Shown: positions 9,045-12,187 of the stretch, piece after piece | Layout: the number at the start of each line of letters is the position of its first letter | Position numbering within the stretch: the stretch's first letter is position 1 | Assembly (NCBI GenBank): GCA_027604685.1 | Contig: JADHYX010000545.1 | Location: 1-12,187, forward strand | Reading direction: 5' to 3' | DNA length: 12,187 bases | Origin: Lobulomyces angularis | Lineage: Eukaryota; Chytridiomycota; Chytridiomycetes; Lobulomycetales; Lobulomycetaceae | Position numbers and translations under genes: made by a program | The notes under the pieces: generated by a model | Told to the model about the DNA's origin: nothing | Seen by the model: the letters and a program-made list of their open reading frames with translations, nothing else | The model's database searches: none

Positions 9045-9514
9045 AAACTCGCTGAATCAACACTCTATGATTCTTGGCATCAACCTACTAAAGAAAATAT
9101 TGATTACATAGCTGTTATATACATCACCTCTTCCTATCTAAGATATGTCAAAAAATGATGCAACAATTTCCACCGATCCTTCCGCGATGAAAACTCTTAT
9201 TTTGATGTCAAAATTTAATGACACTTGGAATTCCTTTTCAACCTGTACCACTAATCATCCAGTTCTGCTTGGATCAGATTTCATCTTTTACCACATTTCG
9301 CAAGTTTATCAAATACTTATTCCAAAACTGATTATTTTATTCATTTTTATTCTTTTAAAATAAGAAAAAAAACTTACATGTTTGTTTAACTTTTCTTGTT
9401 TAGTCCATCCTTTCTTCATCAAATCTTACTGAAGTCGAGTACCTTCCTCGCAGTCATGTCTTCAATACTAAAAAGATAATTTCTTACCCGGTTTTTATTA
9501 GAGTTAATTTTTAA
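9045..9514 (+). pseudogene. hAT-family transposase relic, frameshifted and internally deleted
   Basis: Three blocks in three frames lie in the order expected of a hAT transposase. Block 1 (9045-9158), KLAESTLYDSWHQPTKENIDYIAVIYIT in full, resembles the RNase-H-like core strand with its catalytic Asp (xxTxDxWTSxxxxxYxxxTaHyI); Asp is kept as YDSW. Block 2 (from about 9145 to 9363) contains FNDTWNSFSTCTTNHP, then VLLGSDFIFYHISQVYQ and ILIPKL, matching the hAT pattern W..l..l..pf..aT..lSgs.yPTis.v.p.i..L. Block 3 (9419-9514) contains LTEVEYLPRSHVFN and ISYPVFIRV, like the dimerisation segment TEVEYL...YPVLxRlA. The middle of the protein (the second catalytic Asp and the insertion domain) and the final SAxxERxFS motif are missing. 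The element cannot encode an active enzyme. No terminal repeats were found. The assignment rests on motif reading only. Confidence 0.5.
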
Positions 9515-9521
9515 TAAATTT

Positions 9522-9728
9522 TTATATTTGAACATTTTTCATTGGAGGAGATTGAAATCTAGAAAGAATGTCATCAAACCTTACATAATTATGTTGCTTT
9601 TTAGGGGCAGCAGGAGTTTGAATCGTTCTTCTGGATTTCGTAAAACTCCCAAGGAATAATGATTCTACTGCTGGACCTGGTTTTTTTGCAATTCTGATCA
9701 TAGGTTTAGCAATCAAGGTTTTAAACAT
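9522..9728 (-). CDS. Small basic hypothetical protein, 68 aa
   Basis: I do not recognise this frame. It starts with ATG at 9728, in an A-rich context (CTAAAAAATG) like that of the other genes here, and stops with TAA at 9522. The protein is basic with little low-complexity bias: MFKTLIAKPMIRIAKKPG, then VESLFLGSFTKSRRTIQTP, then a PKKQHNYVRFDDILSRFQ segment. The first 20 residues (hydrophobic and basic, no acids) could be a mitochondrial presequence. The frame is visibly richer in G+C than its flanks, which favours coding. It has no membrane segment. It is convergent with the hAT relic, whose last frame stops only 8 bases away, so it could be part of transposon debris. A GTAAGG donor and a CTAG acceptor lie inside it, 26 nt apart, too short an intron for this genome. 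Confidence 0.4.
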   Translation of the reverse strand: MFKTLIAKPMIRIAKKPGPAVESLFLGSFTKSRRTIQTPAAPKKQHNYVRFDDILSRFQSPPMKNVQI

Positions 9729-9950
9729 TTTTTAGTTTTTTTTTTTTTGTATAAAATTTGATCTTTTATCTTCATTCTTAACAGGTATTTATTGAAATCA
9801 AGTAAGAATTGTGGAACTATTGAAGCAAATTGATTATTTTTTTTTTTTATGACTAATCTTTATTTTTTTCGGAAGAGAAACTTTTCCTTCTACTGCATCG
9901 ATCATCATACTTTTCTAGTTTTAACTGCTTTAAAAAAACATAACTTTATG

Positions 9951-9976
9951 AAAAAAAAAATAAAATAAAATAAAAT
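9951..9976. repeat. A-run and (TAAAA)n microsatellite
   Basis: Ten A (9951-9960) are followed by three TAAAA units (9961-9975) plus a T. A simple AT microsatellite likely to vary in length. Confidence 0.7.
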
Positions 9977-11186
9977 CATTTTCACAATCAAGTTAGTATT
10001 TGATAATAACTCGATGTTTTAACTTCAAAAGCTCTTCTTTATTGAAAGATCTACAACAATAAAAGAAAAAGTCGTGTTCTTGAATTTTTTGTTAAAGGAA
10101 TTAAATTTTCGAACATGAAAATTAAACCAAAATTCGAACTGTTGTAAAGAAAAATTTGTTGTTCAATTTTCTATTAAACTTTAATTGCATCAGTTTCAGT
10201 TTTTTAATTATTAAAAAAGTGAAATTAACCAAAAAAAGATTTGATGCTCTGGGAAATTAACGTCATCCTTTAAACAAAATAAAATTGTACTGAATTCAAT
10301 CAAACATTTTGTTGCTGCTTTTTTTTTTTTTAATTCCCATAATCATTGTATAAATATCTAAAAAGATATTTTTCTTAAAGTAGTAAATTATCCTTTTTTT
10401 TTAGCCTAAAAAAACTCTAAATTATACACCTTCAAAATGTAAACCTCTAAAAAAAAAAACCTAATAAAAAAAAATTTTTTTTATTCTTTTATTCAATTAC
10501 TAATTAAAAAAAAAAATAAAATATTTACTATTCAGAATGCCTTTAGAAGCTTATTTGAAAAAATTCAACCTTTTTACTTTTTTATTGCCTTTGACTTCCT
10601 TTAAAATATGAAATTTTTTAAAAAAGAATTTTCTTAAATTAAATTTTTTTTTTATTTCAATTAATCTCACCATATTTAGTTTTTAAATTTTTGGCAGTTA
10701 ATTATTTTATATGCATTCCTTTATGTTTGTAAAAAAAAGTAAAAAGTGGTTGAGCAAACAGTAAAAAGTTGAAATTATTGATTATATTTTATAAAAAAAT
10801 ATTATCAATAAAATTTTATACCTTAGAGAGTTAATAAAAGTGAAGCTTTTGTCATAAGGTAAAGTATTCTTTCATACTAAAATAAAAAATACCCATTTTA
10901 GTTGCTTTGAACTTTAAAATTTATACAACTCTCATTAACAAAGCTTACCAATACTGTATGATAGCAAATAACCAATAAACTGATGGGTTATTTCAATAAA
11001 ATATTGCGAAAATTCGACAATATACAACTTTGAAAAGTGCAAGTTTAAAAAATCAACCAAACCGAAATGCTTACTTTGGAAACAATCTAATATTTTTGTA
11101 GTTCAGCATCTTCAGTAAGAAAACAATTTTAGAATTTTAAATTCTTGAAATTCCAATAGTATTACCAATATCTTTTGTTAACTAAT

Positions 11187-11262
11187 GAACAACATATTTC
11201 AAATTTTCTAATTTTTGAAAAGGTGAACAACATATTTCAAATTTTCTAATTTTTGAAAAGGT
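11187..11262. repeat. Perfect 38-bp tandem duplication (two copies)
   Basis: Bases 11187-11224 and 11225-11262 are identical; each copy begins GAACAACATATTTC and ends TTTTTGAAAAGGT. The identity extends one base to the left (T at 11186 and 11224). Zero differences over 38 bp in such AT-rich DNA points to a recent duplication (replication slippage) or an assembly effect. The unit is neither coding nor palindromic. Confidence 0.9.
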
Positions 11263-11574
11263 CTACTAAACACAAGATTGCCTGTGTTGAAGGCGTTAAT
11301 CAAACAAATATAAACGGTTTAAAAAAATAAAAGTTTCATACATAAAACATTAGTCAAATGACATTAATTCGATAATTTAAACTCCGAAAATAAGATATCG
11401 AAGTTGAAAGATTTTGCAGTAATTTATTGGAACATGAAGAATATAATACACGTTGAATCAAATAAATAATTGAAAATATGTTTGCAGAAAAAAAAAATAG
11501 TCTTATTTTAAACTGGAACTTACAAAAGTCTGCAAATATAAGAAATTGTATTGTAATTAGGGTAAATGTAATTT

Positions 11575-11698
11575 CTAAAGTATAAATAAATTATTATAAG
11601 TTAATACTTTTTATTAATAAAATAAATAAAATAAAAATAAAATAAACTATTCTAAATTACCTAAAGTATAAATAAATTTTTATAAGTTAACACTTTTT
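11575..11698. repeat. 38-nt direct repeats flanking an AAAT-rich tract
   Basis: The copies at 11575-11612 and 11661-11698 begin CTAAAGTATAAATAAATT and end CACTTTTT or TACTTTTT, with two mismatches and an 86-bp offset. Between them lies a tract of AATAAA/AAAT units (about 11615-11645). It looks like an older tandem duplication of an 86-bp unit. Confidence 0.75.
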
Positions 11699-12062
11699 AA
11701 AACCAGTAAAGTTTTGAAAAGTAAAAACTAACTATTTATAAGAAAAGAAAAAGAAAAGAAATAAAACAAAAGAAATATCAACAAATAAAACAAATAATAA
11801 ATAAATAAAATAAATTATCAATTGAAAGAAAAAGAAATTGCTTAAAGAAAATACTTTCCCTACAATTCCAGAAGACTAGGTCTTTTCTATAACAAATTTT
11901 ATGATAAAACCTTCTTTTTTTTTTCATTTAAACATTTTTAAAAGCAACAATTTTATTTTATAAGTTCAGAATTAGAAAAAAAAAAAAACTTTTTTTTTGG
12001 ACAATAGTCAAACTGTACTGAAAATGGTAGTGTAGATAGTTATATTGTAGTTATGTATTTTA

Positions 12063-12091
12063 CAAGGGTTGCTTCGTTACACAAACCCTTG
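12063..12091. repeat. 8-bp inverted repeat (hairpin) near the right edge
   Basis: CAAGGGTT (12063-12070) and AACCCTTG (12084-12091) are exact reverse complements around a 13-nt loop. It lies in the only clearly less AT-rich part of the last 2.4 kb and is followed by AATAAAAG (12106-12113), which resembles a poly(A) signal. It could belong to an LTR or to the 3' UTR of a gene outside the window. Confidence 0.45.
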
Positions 12092-12187
12092 CTTGCTTGT
12101 TCAATTAATAAAAGACTTATAACTTGATCTATTTTATACTCTTCTTATTACATATTATTTAAGTAGAACGCCGGTTACTGCTTATCT

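Larger units (their letters stand above)
9729..12187. other. Gene-poor AT-rich region with simple repeats
   Basis: I see no supportable coding sequence on either strand over about 2.4 kb. It holds an A-run and (TAAAA)n tract at 9951-9976, many A8-T10 runs, a perfect 38-bp tandem duplication, a pair of 38-nt direct repeats enclosing an AAAT-rich tract, and a purine-rich strand asymmetry at about 11740-11850 (AAAAGAAAAAGAAAAG-like). The last 150 bases are less AT-rich. No tRNA A/B box pair was found. Confidence 0.55.

Noticed and set aside
9570..9600. 26-nt intron inside the small minus-strand gene
   Set aside because: A GTAAGG donor and a CTAG acceptor exist, but all reconstructed introns here are 42 nt or longer; the unspliced frame is open.
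12020..12095. Possible tRNA (GGTAGTGTAGATAG as an A box, GGGTTGCTTC as a B box)
   Set aside because: No acceptor stem or anticodon arm can be folded, and the B-box consensus GGTTCRANTCC is not met.
1..12187. CRISPR array, prophage, bacterial operon or toxin-antitoxin system
   Set aside because: Spliceosomal introns, no regularly spaced repeats and no Shine-Dalgarno-led gene chains; the window is eukaryotic.

Overview
The window looks like nuclear DNA from a very AT-rich eukaryote, by eye about four fifths A+T. Homopolymer A or T runs are common, and the protein-coding genes are cut by many short introns of 42-116 nt with GTAAGT, GTAAAA or GTAATA donors, TTAAC/TTAAT-like branch sequences and YAG or AAG acceptors. 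A subtilisin-type I9 propeptide, an allantoate-permease-like (ACS/Dal5-type) major facilitator, a PX-BAR sorting nexin and a 1-Cys peroxiredoxin together suggest a fungus, probably an early-diverging or otherwise AT-rich lineage. The species cannot be fixed from this window. The standard genetic code fits all reconstructed genes.

Layout. At 49-282 on the minus strand lies the first exon of a secreted protein with an I9 propeptide; the rest runs off the left edge. A gene-free AT-rich stretch follows (283-2045). Three plus-strand genes come next: a 9-exon MFS transporter (2046-4541) with a 4-nt microexon and a long acidic/lysine-rich tail, a 5-exon PX-BAR protein (4914-6258), and a 5-exon 1-Cys peroxiredoxin of the Prx6 class (7194-8057). 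I rebuilt these by hand, requiring every junction to keep frame and to continue a recognisable family alignment.

The right third is accessory or decayed DNA. Pieces that read like a hAT-family transposase lie in three frames in the right order (9045-9514), with poorer coding-like debris in front (about 8600-8945). A small basic open frame lies on the minus strand (9522-9728). From 9729 to the end I see only AT-rich sequence with tandem and direct repeats, plus a less AT-rich edge carrying a hairpin.

The genes have separate jobs (protein degradation outside the cell or in a vacuole, solute uptake, endosomal membrane sorting, peroxide removal). Nothing points to an operon or a joint pathway. 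I did not find a convincing new biological system. The points most worth checking are the 4-nt microexon, the alternative C-termini of the transporter, the apparently degenerate PX phosphoinositide pocket, and the hAT relic.
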